NCBI GenBank assembly: GCA_000711775.1
Contig: ARYC01001403.1
Location: 1 to 64,000, forward strand
Reading direction: 5' to 3'
Source of the DNA: Oxytricha trifallax
Lineage: Eukaryota > Ciliophora > Spirotrichea > Sporadotrichida > Oxytrichidae
Length of the DNA: 64,000 nt
Part shown: positions 34,397 to 46,300 of the stretch, one piece after another
Layout: each line of letters begins with the position of its first letter
Position numbering within the stretch: the stretch's first letter is position 1
Translations under genes and position numbers: made by a program
Notes under the pieces: generated by a model
Database searches by the model: none
Seen by the model: only the letters and a program-made list of their open reading frames with translations
Told to the model about the DNA's origin: nothing

Positions 34397-36025
34397 TCAT
34401 TTTTCTATTGTGAGCTCATTGCCTACTGAAACACAGTCTTCACAATCATTTTAATCCCTGGCAAAAATTTTGCAAATGTAGCAACCCTGATTCACTGCTT
34501 TCATAATATCATCCAATTCCTTTGGTTTTTCTGAATTTTTGCCTGGTATAGATCCAATTATGTCAGTTGCTGTGATATGTTTGGTGAAAGGTGGTGGGGA
34601 TCCTTTTAATCTAATCAAACGTATCTCCTTTATATGTCTTAAATGGTAACACATTCTGTTAACATAATCTTTATGTTTGCTTTTTTTTATCCATACAATA
34701 GAATCAACAACTCTAAAAAGATTAAAATGAAAATATAAGTAACCTATCTGTATCCCTTGTAGATCATGAATGCACCAGCTTCAATAAACTTTGAAGCAAT
34801 AGTCCACATAAACAATTAACCCGAATGCTCAATCTCTAAATTGTACAAATTTTGAATGCTTTATGTTTCATAATGAAGAAAATTATCCCCATTTTTATTC
34901 TGAAAATCCAGAGGCCAAGATTAATCCACTTCCAATGCTGAGAACGACTCATTTCTTAAATTTCTTTGTACACCTCCAATTATTTTAAGCGCATTTTTTT
35001 CATAAACATCTATATTATTCTTATAGGTGGGGATTTAATATCCATGTTGTTAGTTTAGAATTTATACTATTGTTGTTGCTTAATTGATTTTACGAATTAC
35101 TAATGGACCATATTTCTAAGTTTATCTTATTTCTTTTTCTCAGATTCCAGGGCCTTAACATCTACAAAGTCGTTTAGCTATTTAGGTTATTGATTATTTT
35201 GATTCTTATTGTTATTTTATTCATTAATTTCGTTGAAATACTTCTCGAATGTGCTGACTAAGAATATCAAGGATTTTGCTGAAACTCATTAACTAGAAAA
35301 TCTTGGATTATGAACTTATCGGAATAGGAAGCTTTGATTTAATTAATTTTTTATTAAATATTTTGTGTTGTAAACTCAATTGATTCTACTTCTTTCTTTG
35401 ATAGCTTTTTTAACTCTTGATATTGTTGTTTGTCATCTTTGATTTTAATTATTTGATTTTTAAGAATGTCTTTTGCCCCTTTTTATTCATTTAAAATTTT
35501 TGTTGAATTTATTAACTGCATAATAATTTATTTTTGAATGATTATAGTTTCCTGTAGTTTCTTATCTGAATAATTTTTCTTTTCTTCATTTTCATCTATC
35601 TCCATAATTTGTTGTATAGTCATTTGATAATAGCTATCATTTAAGAGAAGTAACTCTGATTCCACTTCATTTTACAGTGTTTAGTTGTTTTTAGAGTTCA
35701 TTTAGTTTATTAGCTGTATATTTCTATCGTCCAATGATTCTTTAGCACTTTTGGTTTTAGGAAATATTTTCTCAGGTTCTTAGCATCTTTTTTGGGTGTT
35801 AATTGCATCTCTGCCAACTGTTATTTTAAAGTTCTTAAGGTGATTATTCTTGGTAAGTAAAGACTTGTGACTGCCAATTATGTGTTGTTTGATTTTTCTA
35901 CTGCATTTTTCTTTAATTTCCCCATTGATTTATAAACAGTATTGGCATCTATAAACTATTCTATTGCAAGGGTTAACTTTGGGCTCTATTTCTTCTGATT
36001 ATTAGAGATTCTGATTCTTAACCAT
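34397..36025 (-). CDS. MT-A70-family (N6-adenine methyltransferase-like) protein, altered catalytic motif
   Basis: ATG 36023-36025 to TGA 34397-34399. The N-terminal part has a Cys/His cluster (YRCQYCLQ) and long coiled-coil-like Lys/Glu/Gln segments. The C-terminal third has the MT-A70 order: a DQSW tetrad where DPPW is expected (~34920), GQLFMWTIASKFIEAGAFMI, then VDSIVWIKKSKHK and LIRLKGSPPP. MT-A70 proteins methylate adenine in RNA or DNA; in ciliates MTA1 with the inactive partner MTA9 methylates DNA. Loss of DPPW suggests an MTA9-like non-catalytic subunit. One IES with a GTT pointer lies at 34709-34743; two 1-nt frame breaks (near 35290 and 35030) sit in or beside homopolymers. Confidence 0.65.
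34709..34743. other. Short IES with GTT pointer in the MT-A70-like gene
   Basis: About 32 bp of AT-rich sequence between two AAC (GTT on the coding strand) repeats. Removing it with one copy joins the WTIASK block to the VDSIVW block in frame. GT-AG splicing at the nearby sites gives the wrong phase. Confidence 0.55.
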
Positions 36026-36029
36026 CTTG

Positions 36030-37520
36030 TGATAGGATTATGATTTTGATCTATAGAAATAGTAAAAGTTTAGTTTATTTATAATAAAGGTTTGTTTGAA
36101 TTTACAAATATACTAAATCTAAATTTAAGAATCTGAGAAAAAAAGATTTCGATTAAAACTTTTAAATATTAATGGATTGATAAGAAAGTTTTGCAAAGTC
36201 ACTTAGCTTTATTTTAATTTATGCTAAAGTATTTGAATAATATCAATACTTAATAAATTTTATAAAAATTAAGTGTATAACTCAAGCTATTTTTGAAAAG
36301 CAGGTAAATATAATTTTAATATAGATAATTATAAACCTAAATATATGAATTTAGAATTTTCTTAAAAGAAAAAAGTAAAATATATTAACAATTATATATG
36401 TCAATTTAAATAACTTTAGTTAGTTAGTTTCTAATGATAATGTATGTTTATAATTATCATAACAATAATAAAAACAGTAAAGCTGCTTATAAAAAAATTA
36501 ACAAAATAAACCATTATTAATTTTATCCCTGAAAACATTTTTCATCATATTATCAGATAAAAAAAGTGAAATCTACTTACAAATTTATTATATAAGATAA
36601 TAAGGAATTCTATTAAATTGTGGTTTGTTTACAGTTTAAAAATAGTTTATTTTTTTATATAAATGAAATTCACAGGATTGAATAATAATAGTATAGAAAT
36701 AAAGAAGTTTAATTTATTTAATTTAATTTTTAATTTTATAATTAATTGTAAATAAATCCGCACAGCTGGGCGGAATATACTTAATAATTTTGAGAATTAT
36801 TGATTTATAATTTATTGAAACATATAATGGAATTTTTTTATTAATTAAATTAATCTTAGAATTCCGCACAGCTGAGCGGATTTTGTGCAATATTTGGATT
36901 AAATAATAAAATGTGTTTTAAAAGTTAAAAAATATATTTAACAATATGTCTATTATAAACGACTTATTAATCCGTACAGCTGTGCGGAAATTCAATATAA
37001 CTTATAAATTTAATAGATAGTTTTGACTTTGATTAATAAAAATAAACTCTATAAAATTTTTCCTTAATTGTAGAATTTAAAGAAATTAATGAATTTGTCT
37101 ACTTACTAAACAATCATTAGATTTAATTGTGAAAAAACTTAATTAATTTCTTTCAATAATTCTCCCTGTTACTTTGATATAAAAAACTTTTGATCATTTT
37201 AGAATCAACTTGCAAAACCCCATTTATAAAGTTATTATTGTTGAACGTAACACTTGTTGGCTTTACATAAATTATTTTATGGGACTATCACTCCTTAATA
37301 TATCAATCTTTTGATATAATTTGGGAATAAAAATTTTTTTTAAAAACTCTCAAGCAATCCGTTTCTTTTACATATAATTATGAAGCTTATTCTAATTTAT
37401 GGTGCTTTCTGCTTCTTTTCAATTAACCTAAGTAACAGCTTTAAAAGTTATCTACTTATAAAAGAAATACTTACCTAATAATTAAATTCTTATAATACCT
37501 TTACTGCTTAGAACTTTAAG
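36030..37520. other. AT-rich region containing three evenly spaced palindromes
   Basis: Apart from the palindromes at 36757, 36863 and 36971 (separate entry) no gene is seen. Confidence 0.6.
36757..36988. repeat. Three 18-bp palindromes (TCCGCACAGCTGNGCGGA) at ~107-bp spacing
   Basis: Copies at 36757-36774, 36863-36880 and 36971-36988. Each is an almost perfect palindrome around CAGCTG, with single substitutions, in otherwise AT-rich DNA. Start-to-start spacing is 106 and 108 bp. They could be binding sites, or tips of small tandem inverted-repeat elements. Confidence 0.75.
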
Positions 37521-38682
37521 TCATGTATATAAGGTTTAATTATGGTTCAACGTAATCATGCCATAAGCTTCAGTCATTGAAGCAGCCCAATACCGTATTT
37601 TGCCAAAAGATTAGACTTTGATATGATATTTGTATAAAAGTTTAGTCGTTATAACTATTAGTTAACTGTTGTCAATTTGTTTTATATAGTTTAGTTGAAG
37701 CTTTGCCTATAGAAGCACCTTATACTCAAATATCCTATAGAGCCAAATCGTCAAGGCCCTTATTAAACTTTTATGAAAGCAGGCTTGTGCCCACTCTACT
37801 TGCATCTTGGCTATTGTCTGACAAATCTAAGTCATTATTATCTCCTTTACATAAACCTTCTTACAATCATTGCTGCTTGCTTCTTTTTTCATTTGATTAA
37901 AGTTAAGACCTCTCAAGAACATACATTTTTATTTGACTTATGCAAAGACGCTCGACTGGAGCAAGTTAAAAGTGATATGGCCAAAAAAACTTCACTGGAA
38001 TTTAATGCTCCTTCAGCTTTTAAATTAAATACCTACTTCTGTGATACGAGGCATTTTCTAGCATTAAAATATGAGAATTTCTTCCAATTGGGATCGTTCG
38101 CTTAAAGTTCTCTACCAAACTTAAAATAAAATATAGAACTGTCTTACTCTGATTTCGCCCTGAATTAACTGTAAAATAAGCTTTGCTTTAGTTGCTTAGG
38201 CCAGCAATGATACTTATGTCTTTTAGTCTTAGTGATTAAATCGTGTAATTAAGACCTCCTGTTTTGAACCATTGCCTTGTTTAGTTTTAACTAAACCTTA
38301 TCAAGCTCTCATCAATATTGTATATAACTTTTACCTCATATAAATTTTGTATATAAAACATAGCTGCAACTTGTCTCTGAAGCTTTGACTTTGTCGCATT
38401 CACTCACGGACTTAAGAACTATCTTTTTTTGTACAGCATCCTTCTATGCTCCTTTAAGTATTTTCTAATACTTGAGAGCGATATAGTTTAGTTGAAATTA
38501 ATAATTATAGCATCTCATAATGACTTACAGCTCACTTTCATTTCACATTCGTTGAAGTATCTATCGATAAAGCCTCTGATTTAGTACGTGAACTTTTTAA
38601 ATTTTCTACAAGGAATAACTTAAAATTTCTCATTATGATCTACTTTTTGTGCAAATAACTCTTTTATTTTCTTAGTACTCAT
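37521..38682 (-). pseudogene. DDE transposase (IS630/Tc1 type, not TBE)
   Basis: ATG at 38680-38682. The minus frame runs ~330 codons with three in-frame TGAs and then a shift into a C-terminal frame ending at TGA 37521-37523. Motifs in order: VIYNIDESLIRF (first Asp), DISIIAGLSNQSKAYFTVN, LMLENASYHRS (second catalytic Asp replaced by Glu), and YHFQLAPVE (third Glu). Two of the TGAs fall where Trp would be natural. The fragment at 8057-8457 belongs to the same broad family. It shares a strand with the ORF at 38739-39341, so the two probably form one transposon. Confidence 0.7.
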
Positions 38683-38738
38683 TTTTTAGCTAATTGCTAA
38701 TGTTTAAATTGGAACCTTATAATTGTTTATTAAAGTTG

Positions 38739-39341
38739 TCAGTTTTTTCGAAAGCTCTTCAGCTTGCTCTATTTTGGTCCGAGCTGTTTATCGTTAATGA
38801 CCTAAAAAGTCTAGATGGTTTGTATTTATTGAACCCTAAGTTAAAGCACTTAAGTCTTTTTGTAAGAAATCGCTCTTAATGCTAATTGGAGGTTAAAGCG
38901 AATCAAGGTATTCCTAGTCTAAATTATAATTTAAGTTTTTCTTCTATTTGAATAAAATTAGAACCATAAGTATACATTCGAGTACATCTCTTTAAGTTAA
39001 AACATCATTGCTTTCACCTTAAAGTGACATTAATGACAAGAATTTTCTTGGGTCTTGTATTTGTGTTTGGGATGGCAACTACTAAACTGATGATATTACT
39101 TTTTTTTTAAGTTAATCAAATCGCTCTCACACAACTGAAATATTTTTATTGGCTGAAGATGAGGGCTCCCTATTTCTAGTAAAGTTGAAGTAGAATACTG
39201 CTGTAAATCCTTACTCTACTTCACATCCTCCTCATCACTAGAATCTGATGATGTAAGACTTTCATTATCATTGTTATTAAATTAATTATTTCTTTTAAAG
39301 TAGTCAGTAATTTTATTAGTGAGGGCCTTTATCTTTTTCAT
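38739..39341 (-). CDS. Accessory protein of the DDE transposon, Cys/His cluster
   Basis: ATG 39339-39341 to TGA 38739-38741, 200 residues, open throughout under the ciliate code; the frame is also open further upstream. An acidic Ser/Asp segment near residues 25-40 is followed by CHPKHKYK...CHQCHFK near residue 85, a possible zinc-binding cluster, and a basic, Gln-rich C-terminus. It lies about 60 nt upstream of the transposase start. No family assigned. Confidence 0.45.
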
Positions 39342-39729
39342 TTTAATCAGGAGTTTTATATGTTTCCTATGGTCAAGTTTCTCTTTGAAGAATTACTTTT
39401 CGTGTAAAAAGAATATTTCCTTGCTTCCTGGCTCCCTATTTAATAATAGTTTATTAATAATTAAAAATATACTAAATAATAAATTTATTGACTTTCTTAA
39501 GCACACATTTACAAGACACATGGAGGGGACATGGACCTAGCTCAAGTTAACGTACATCAACTCTGAGAGAAATTAGTTAGTAAAAAGGAGCTTATGATTT
39601 CCTTTGCTAGGACTGCAACGCTTACTTGCCGAAAATTACTTGCACAAATATATACTCTTAAAAAGTAAAATTGGCGGGGGAAAAAATTAAATATTTTCAT
39701 AAAAAAAAGTTTTCATAGTATTTAAAGAG

Positions 39730-40343
39730 CATTAGGTCATTGTTACAGCAGTCCCTTAGATTGAGGGTTTGACTGCTGATGACTTCATCAGTCATGCATA
39801 GGAGCATTTGCATTTGCTGCAGTTTTTGCCCGATTAACAAGATTGGTTGCACCTTGACAAGCGCTGGATATGTGACATCAATCGATTAAAACGGTATTTC
39901 TTAAATGATTTAGATGGCTAAAGAACAAGGAAGGATAGAATAAATAAATTTAAAATTTAATTATTAATATGCGGCCTGAGTTTGCATAAGCATTAAATTA
40001 TACATTGGCTTTTATCTGTAAGATAACATATTTATTCATTAATAATTTAGAACAAAAAGGAAGATCTGCATACTTGATGAAGCCAACATCTTAACGCAAG
40101 ACAAGAAAAAAAGATATAGAGGAAGTTATGAATGAAGAAGCTGAGTTGTATCAAAGCAAATAAAAGTACCTAGAATAAAACAAAAGGTTCAGACACGATT
40201 TCAACCAAATGCAAGATTAGCTAAAAGAGCTCAGCAAGTACAAATCTTTGGTTATGAGACTACACGATACTAGAATTTTTAACGAGAAAAGAAACCTTCT
40301 TCAATAGCCCCCTCAATTTAACATTTTATAAGGATTAGTTTGA
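39730..40343 (+). CDS. Unknown gene with one IES (5' end not found)
   Basis: The upstream MDS (to 39933) encodes GLTADDFISHAQEHLHLL...LDKRWICDINRLKRYF. The downstream MDS (from 40057) encodes a highly charged coiled coil ending at TGA 40341-40343. They are joined across a 130-bp AT-rich IES at 39927-40056 bounded by the 7-bp repeat AAGGAAG. After joining, one A too many in an A7 run (near 40110) shifts frame; with A6 the frame is open to the end. No ATG was seen in frame. It converges on the SecA-like gene. Confidence 0.55.
39927..40056. other. IES with AAGGAAG pointer
   Basis: Direct repeats at 39927-39933 and 40057-40063 flank 130 bp that is far more AT-rich than the coding sequence on either side. 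Confidence 0.6.
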
Positions 40344-40394
40344 TGAGCTGAGATTAAAAGTCAGTTTTAATATGAATTAAAATTTAGTATGTAA

Positions 40395-43300
40395 AATTTA
40401 TCTTGGTTTATAAATCAATGAGAGTAAAAGATGCTTTATGATGTCTTTTATCGAAGTGTTCATATTTCAATTTGTGTTCTAGACCTAGTAACTCTTTAGC
40501 AAGGAGGTTTCCACTTGATTTCATCTCTGTTTTTCCTTTACTTTCGACACTATTGTCATTCTCTGGTATAGATGATGTTTTACTTTTCTTACTGCATCAT
40601 TCTTCTGATTGCTCTATGTGCTTATTAGGCCTAAATGTCTTGAACTTAATTTAGGTTTAGCATATCTCTTTTTAACGGAAGCCTGAACCTCTTATTTCTT
40701 TACTTTGTGGATTGGTATTTTCATCTACTTACTGTGGTCTTTGGGTTTTTCTTTTCTAAGTTTGAATGAGTGCTTGAATCATCTGGAATAAGTTATGCGA
40801 CTTCCGAGGTTTTCCTTTTAAGTTATCTGTCCTCTTCAATGTCTGAGTTGCCTGTAAGGTTAGTTGGGTTATCTACTGTCAATGCCGAGGGAGTAGCTGA
40901 CAAATCATCAACGCTATCTTTTGTGAGTGTTTAACTTATATCTTCCGGATCTTCAAACGAGCTTATTTACCTTTATTCTTTGACCGCCTGTATATTATGC
41001 TTTACCTATTCAGTAATTTTTGGAACAATTTATTCAATTTAGTTCGAAGGTTTGCTATGTTAGCACAGGATCGTTTACAATTTAGAAAATCTAACATGGG
41101 TTTTATTTTCTAAGAACTCTTATCTAAACTAATCGTTTGTTCTACAGTGTCTTGAGATCCGCCTAGCCAGAGTATATGTCTCCATTATCCCTTATTCTCA
41201 AGTCTTCCAACCCTTCCAATCATTTACTGAGTAGATCTTTTTGAGAAAATGTCACAAATAATTAAATACAATCCTCCATTTTCCTCTATTTCTCTGGAAG
41301 AGTGAAAATCAGTGTCCCTTCCTTGAAGCTCGGATAGAAAAATACCCCATATCTTTTATTGCTATTTTTAATGTTAAACTTCTCCTCTAAATAAGCATCA
41401 GCCTTAGGTCCCTTTAGACCTCTCATGGTAAAAAATTAGAGTTTCTTAAATTTTTTAAAGTAGGATTCAATAAGTTGATAGGATACAGATGCCACTATTA
41501 TCATGGGAGATAATAACGTTTGCTTCATGGCTAGTTCATACAAATGCTTGCAAAATTCTTGCTAGGATTGCGTAAAGAGCAAATCTTAAACGTGAACTTT
41601 TTTATCACATTTAATGATCTTAAGTAGGAAATCGAACTTCTTTTACACCAATAGTCTTTTCCAAGCATGTCTCTTCTTTATAAGTGATAGTAGACCCTGT
41701 CAACCTAATTAAGACCCCGGCTTTTTTCACTTAGCTAATCGTTTCAGCCATTATAATCGGGGATTTCTCAAATAAAAGCCAGTCATACTCATCAATGATA
41801 ATCGCAGCAGATTTCAATTATTCTCTATATGACTTCTCACTGTTCAAGCCTTCTAAATATCTTTGGGTCATTTAATACATTCCAAGTTTATTTTCAAATT
41901 AATTATAGTTGATATTTAGTCCACTTTTAATGATTAAGTGCTAGAATCTTTTCTCATCACGAAGGATAAGGTAGTCACTTTTTCCGAGGATGATCGTACT
42001 TTATTGTCTTTCAATAGTTAAAAGTACTCCAAGAGATGCACATAATTGTAGGAATACATTCGATTTGAGAAAATGAATTTAAATTAAATTAATTAAATAT
42101 TAAAATCATGGCAGTTATCAAAACCAAAGTGACTCAAAATTCAAAAATAAATGGATTCTACGGTAGATCCCGCAATTTTAGCTGGACTTTATTATTGGCA
42201 ATATTCCTGAATCATCCCAGGAAGCGAGATATTTTGATTTTGAGCTAACTCCCAAAAATAGTATAATGGGTTTTTCTCGCTTGAGCGATGAGATAAATTC
42301 ATTATAACAATAACAACCACCGTCTCATTTTTAATGCGCTATCCTGAGAGTATAATATTGTCATGGTTTGCAAACATTTTCCAAAAACATAACTGAAGGT
42401 AATTAATAATTAATTAATTTTAATTTTAATTCATTTTCCCAAATCGAATGTATTCCTATAAAATAAAGTTTTCCCATTGCCAATTCCAAAGTTTATAAAT
42501 TAATGAGGCTGACTTCCCCATAAAGCATAGTTTATGCATAATTTTTAAAGTGCAAGAACTAAAATCCAAGTAAACTTTCTAGTGGGCTGATTTGATTCTG
42601 CCTAACTGTCTAATTTTCCTAAAGCTAACAGCAATAATCTTCAACTTGTTTATTAAGCTTATTTAACTTTTTAAACTTTCCAATCATTTTATAAAATTAT
42701 TAGCCTGTTAGGTCTTCAACCTTCTTGGGGTTCTTTATAATGACTTTTAAAGCCGATTAGTTTCCACTGATAAGGTCCGCAATTATATCAGGTCGATTCT
42801 TTATACCCTTCTCTAATTAAATAAAGGTCACTTGATCCACTACTTTAACCATCTCATTTACTTTGCTAATCCAATTTTAATTGCGTTCTTTGAGCTCAAC
42901 TGAGAGCTATGCTATTAATATTGAGAAATCACTCTAGTCAAAGTAATCCCACTTTTGAATGAAAATATCGCTAATGTGATGAATCATTTGTCAAGCTTTA
43001 GTAGCTTCGTGATTGACAGAGAGCGCAAATTTTGACAAAATCTTCAACAACATTTAAAGGTATTTCACGTACTAGTCTTAAACCAAAGTCTTATTTGAGA
43101 ATTTGAATGAACGGCTTGTTTTGACACTATAGTAAAAACCCCAAAACCCTTTCAGTAGTTTGATTGAGTTTTTGATTGATAAAAAGTAGACTTTTAGTGC
43201 ATACTTTATTAGGGTTTTAATAGGGTTTATGTAGGGGTTTAATGTTTAAATATTAGTAATATAAGTGAGTATATGCGAGGTTTGGGGTCAGTTTATGACA

Positions 43301-46300
43301 GTGAGTATATAGATTTATTGTTTAAGTTGCGATATGGATGTGATGAATATAGTGAATAACTCAAGCCTGTTCTAAATTATACGTCTATAGCAAGGCTACT
43401 CCATAAATCTCCAGCAACTGTGAGGTCTCACTGTCTATTAGCATTGAATTTAAAGAGATAGCATCTTAATTCTTAGCCTAAGAGACCCTTAAAATTTTAG
43501 CCTCTTCATATTGAATATCTTATTAATGATACGACTCTTAAATACTGGGCTCATTTCTCTCTAGCTTAGAGGTCTGTGATGTTTCATCGTCAATTTCGTG
43601 AGCTTCATATTTCTGCTTAATCGATAGCTAGCATATATAAAAAGAACGGAATATCTTACAAGACAGTCAATCGCATTAAGAGGGTGATTGACTTTAATGT
43701 TCCATTTTATAAGACTAATATAAATTATATATCGATTAAATGCAGAGGTCATAAGAGCATAAATATAAAATTAATACACGCTGATGAAGCTGTATTTACA
43801 TTCAATACCATTATATCAAGGTCTTGGTACTAGAGGTATAGTAATATAGAAGTTTATGACTAAAAGGTTAAGGTGTAAACTCATGCTATTCTTGGTGGAA
43901 TATGCGAAGATAATGGCCTCGAGACTTATGTTATTCACCCTCGTTCTATAAAGATTGAATAATATATTAAGTTCTTGCAATAAATCAGAGATAAGTACGC
44001 GGACTAAGAGATTATTCTATATTCGTTGATAACTTGTCAGTTCATAAAACTAAAGACTCAAGGAAAGAATATGAAAGGCTAAATATAACACCTGTATTTA
44101 ATGTTCCTTACAGACCTTAGTTCAATGGAATTGAATTATATTGGGGTTATTGAAAGGACACTACAAGAAACTTCTACTCTATCACTTGATGCACGACTTG
44201 AAGATAGACACATTAGATTTTATTAAGAGTGCTGCTAAAAGAGTCAGCGATGAGAATGCTAAAGTATGCGCAAGAGAAGGGAGATTATGTGTTTAAAAAT
44301 AAGCATTAGATTTAAACGAATGAATAAGTTCACATATTAAATTTACCCGTAAAGGGATTTGGCTTCTCTTTCTTTTCTTCCTCTTAAGTCTTGCTTGGGC
44401 CCATGTTTCTTCTCTTAGTGCCAGCCCCTGCATCTATGTTCATCTCGTCTGGCTTTTAGAAATCTTTGTAGAGTCTCATACTCAATTCATGCTTTACTTG
44501 AGACTTTCTCTCTCTGTTTAATTTGCTGCGCTCTTTCATCAAGTAAATTGCAGTGCCAGGTTTTTTCTATAAAGTTAGAAAACTAAGCTTACTAGAGATG
44601 AATGGATGCTTCTGCAGTTCCTAGTGCCAGGTGTCGCTGATTTTAATTCCATGCTTCTCTTTTTCTTCAGGAGAGATGCATTAGCGTTTCTTGTGAGCTT
44701 CTTAAATTACTTCATTTAAGTACTCAGGTTTCAGAGTTCCAAGGACGCCAAAGAAGAAGTTTCTCTCTGGCAACTTATTAGAGAGTTGCAGCTTTGATGG
44801 AAGGTAGAGAGCAACATCTGGATCACTCATAGCATCATCATAGAGGTTTGTTACTGAAATTTCAGGGTAGTTAGGTATCTCGATCATTCTGATTTCATTA
44901 GACTTATAGCTTTTTTCTCTTCACTTAGCAATGCCTTTAAGAATGATAATTTTGTTCCCTCCTGTGTTGGCAGAAAAATCCAACTATAGTTAATAAGTTA
45001 GTTATAAGTAATAACTTACCTTGCTATACCAAGTATCTGTAAAGATCTTTTTTACTTTTGAATTTTCCTATTAAATCTTGAGATTAAATTATCTTCATTG
45101 CATCATTCATAGATTCCATCTTGCTTCCAGTTTCTATAAATGTTTATGAAATTTAAAATTATGGATATCCATTCTAAACTTACTAAAATTTTTCTACTAA
45201 ATAGGGAGATCCACTTGGAGGTCAACCTGAATCAGATAAATAGATAAAGATGGAGGAACTTTCTCCAAGTTTCAGAGTTTGAGTTCCATTTTTATCAAAC
45301 TTTCTCCATTAAATTGCTCCTAATAGTAATTAATTTAATTAGGTGGTGCTCCTAATTTATTTAAAACTTAATTAGGATGTTAAATTAAAGTTCAAAACCG
45401 TATTAGGTCGTGCATTAAAAAAATTAAAGTTTAAAACCTCCCCTCCTAAATTTACAAGAACAAATTTAGGAGCACCACCTAACTTTACAAAACAAATTTC
45501 AATGCATTTTAATGTATTAAATGGATGGAATAGTATATAAATTGTCTCTAATGTTAAAAAATATAAAACTAATGACTTGCACTATGTTCCCATTAGACCT
45601 CTCTAAATCTATGAGGATATGCTCTTGCTTGTGTATAAAGGTAGAATTTAAACAGCTTATATAATTATTAATAGTACTTATAAAATGAGCGGCAACTTAC
45701 TAAGAAAAGCGGCATTGCTTGGTATTAGCCAGCAAAAACTTCTTTCATGAATTAAAAGAAAATTTAGACTTGTGATGCCTCTACCTAGTATGAACCTGAA
45801 ATTCTCTAACCTTAGGTCTCAGACTTTGAATAACAATTCAGTTGTTAAATAGAAATGCAGAGCTAAGAAATTCAATGCGAAGTTCCAATAAAAATGGTTG
45901 AAGAGGAGGAAGAGAAAAAAGAAATTAAAGCATTACATTTATGTGAAGAGTGTGAGAAGAACTTCACTTTTAAATCTGCTCTAAAGAGTCATATCTTAGA
46001 GTAGCATTCTAACAAGCCAAAGGTCTATCTTAAGCATGATAAGATAGATGGAAAATATTTTTGCCCTTATTGCAATAAGCAATATAACAATTCAAGGGAT
46101 TTAAAAGTTCGCCTATAAAACCATCATGGCAAGAAGTTTGAAGTCATAAATCCCGAGACTGGTGAGGTCTTCCTTCAAAAAAGAAAGCCAAGAGACCCTT
46201 TAGAATCCTTGGAACAAAGAGTTAAGAAAGAAAATAAGCTTATTAAAGCAGTGAGAAACCTTCCAGCTTCTGAGATAGTTAAAATCACTCTGAAGATTCA

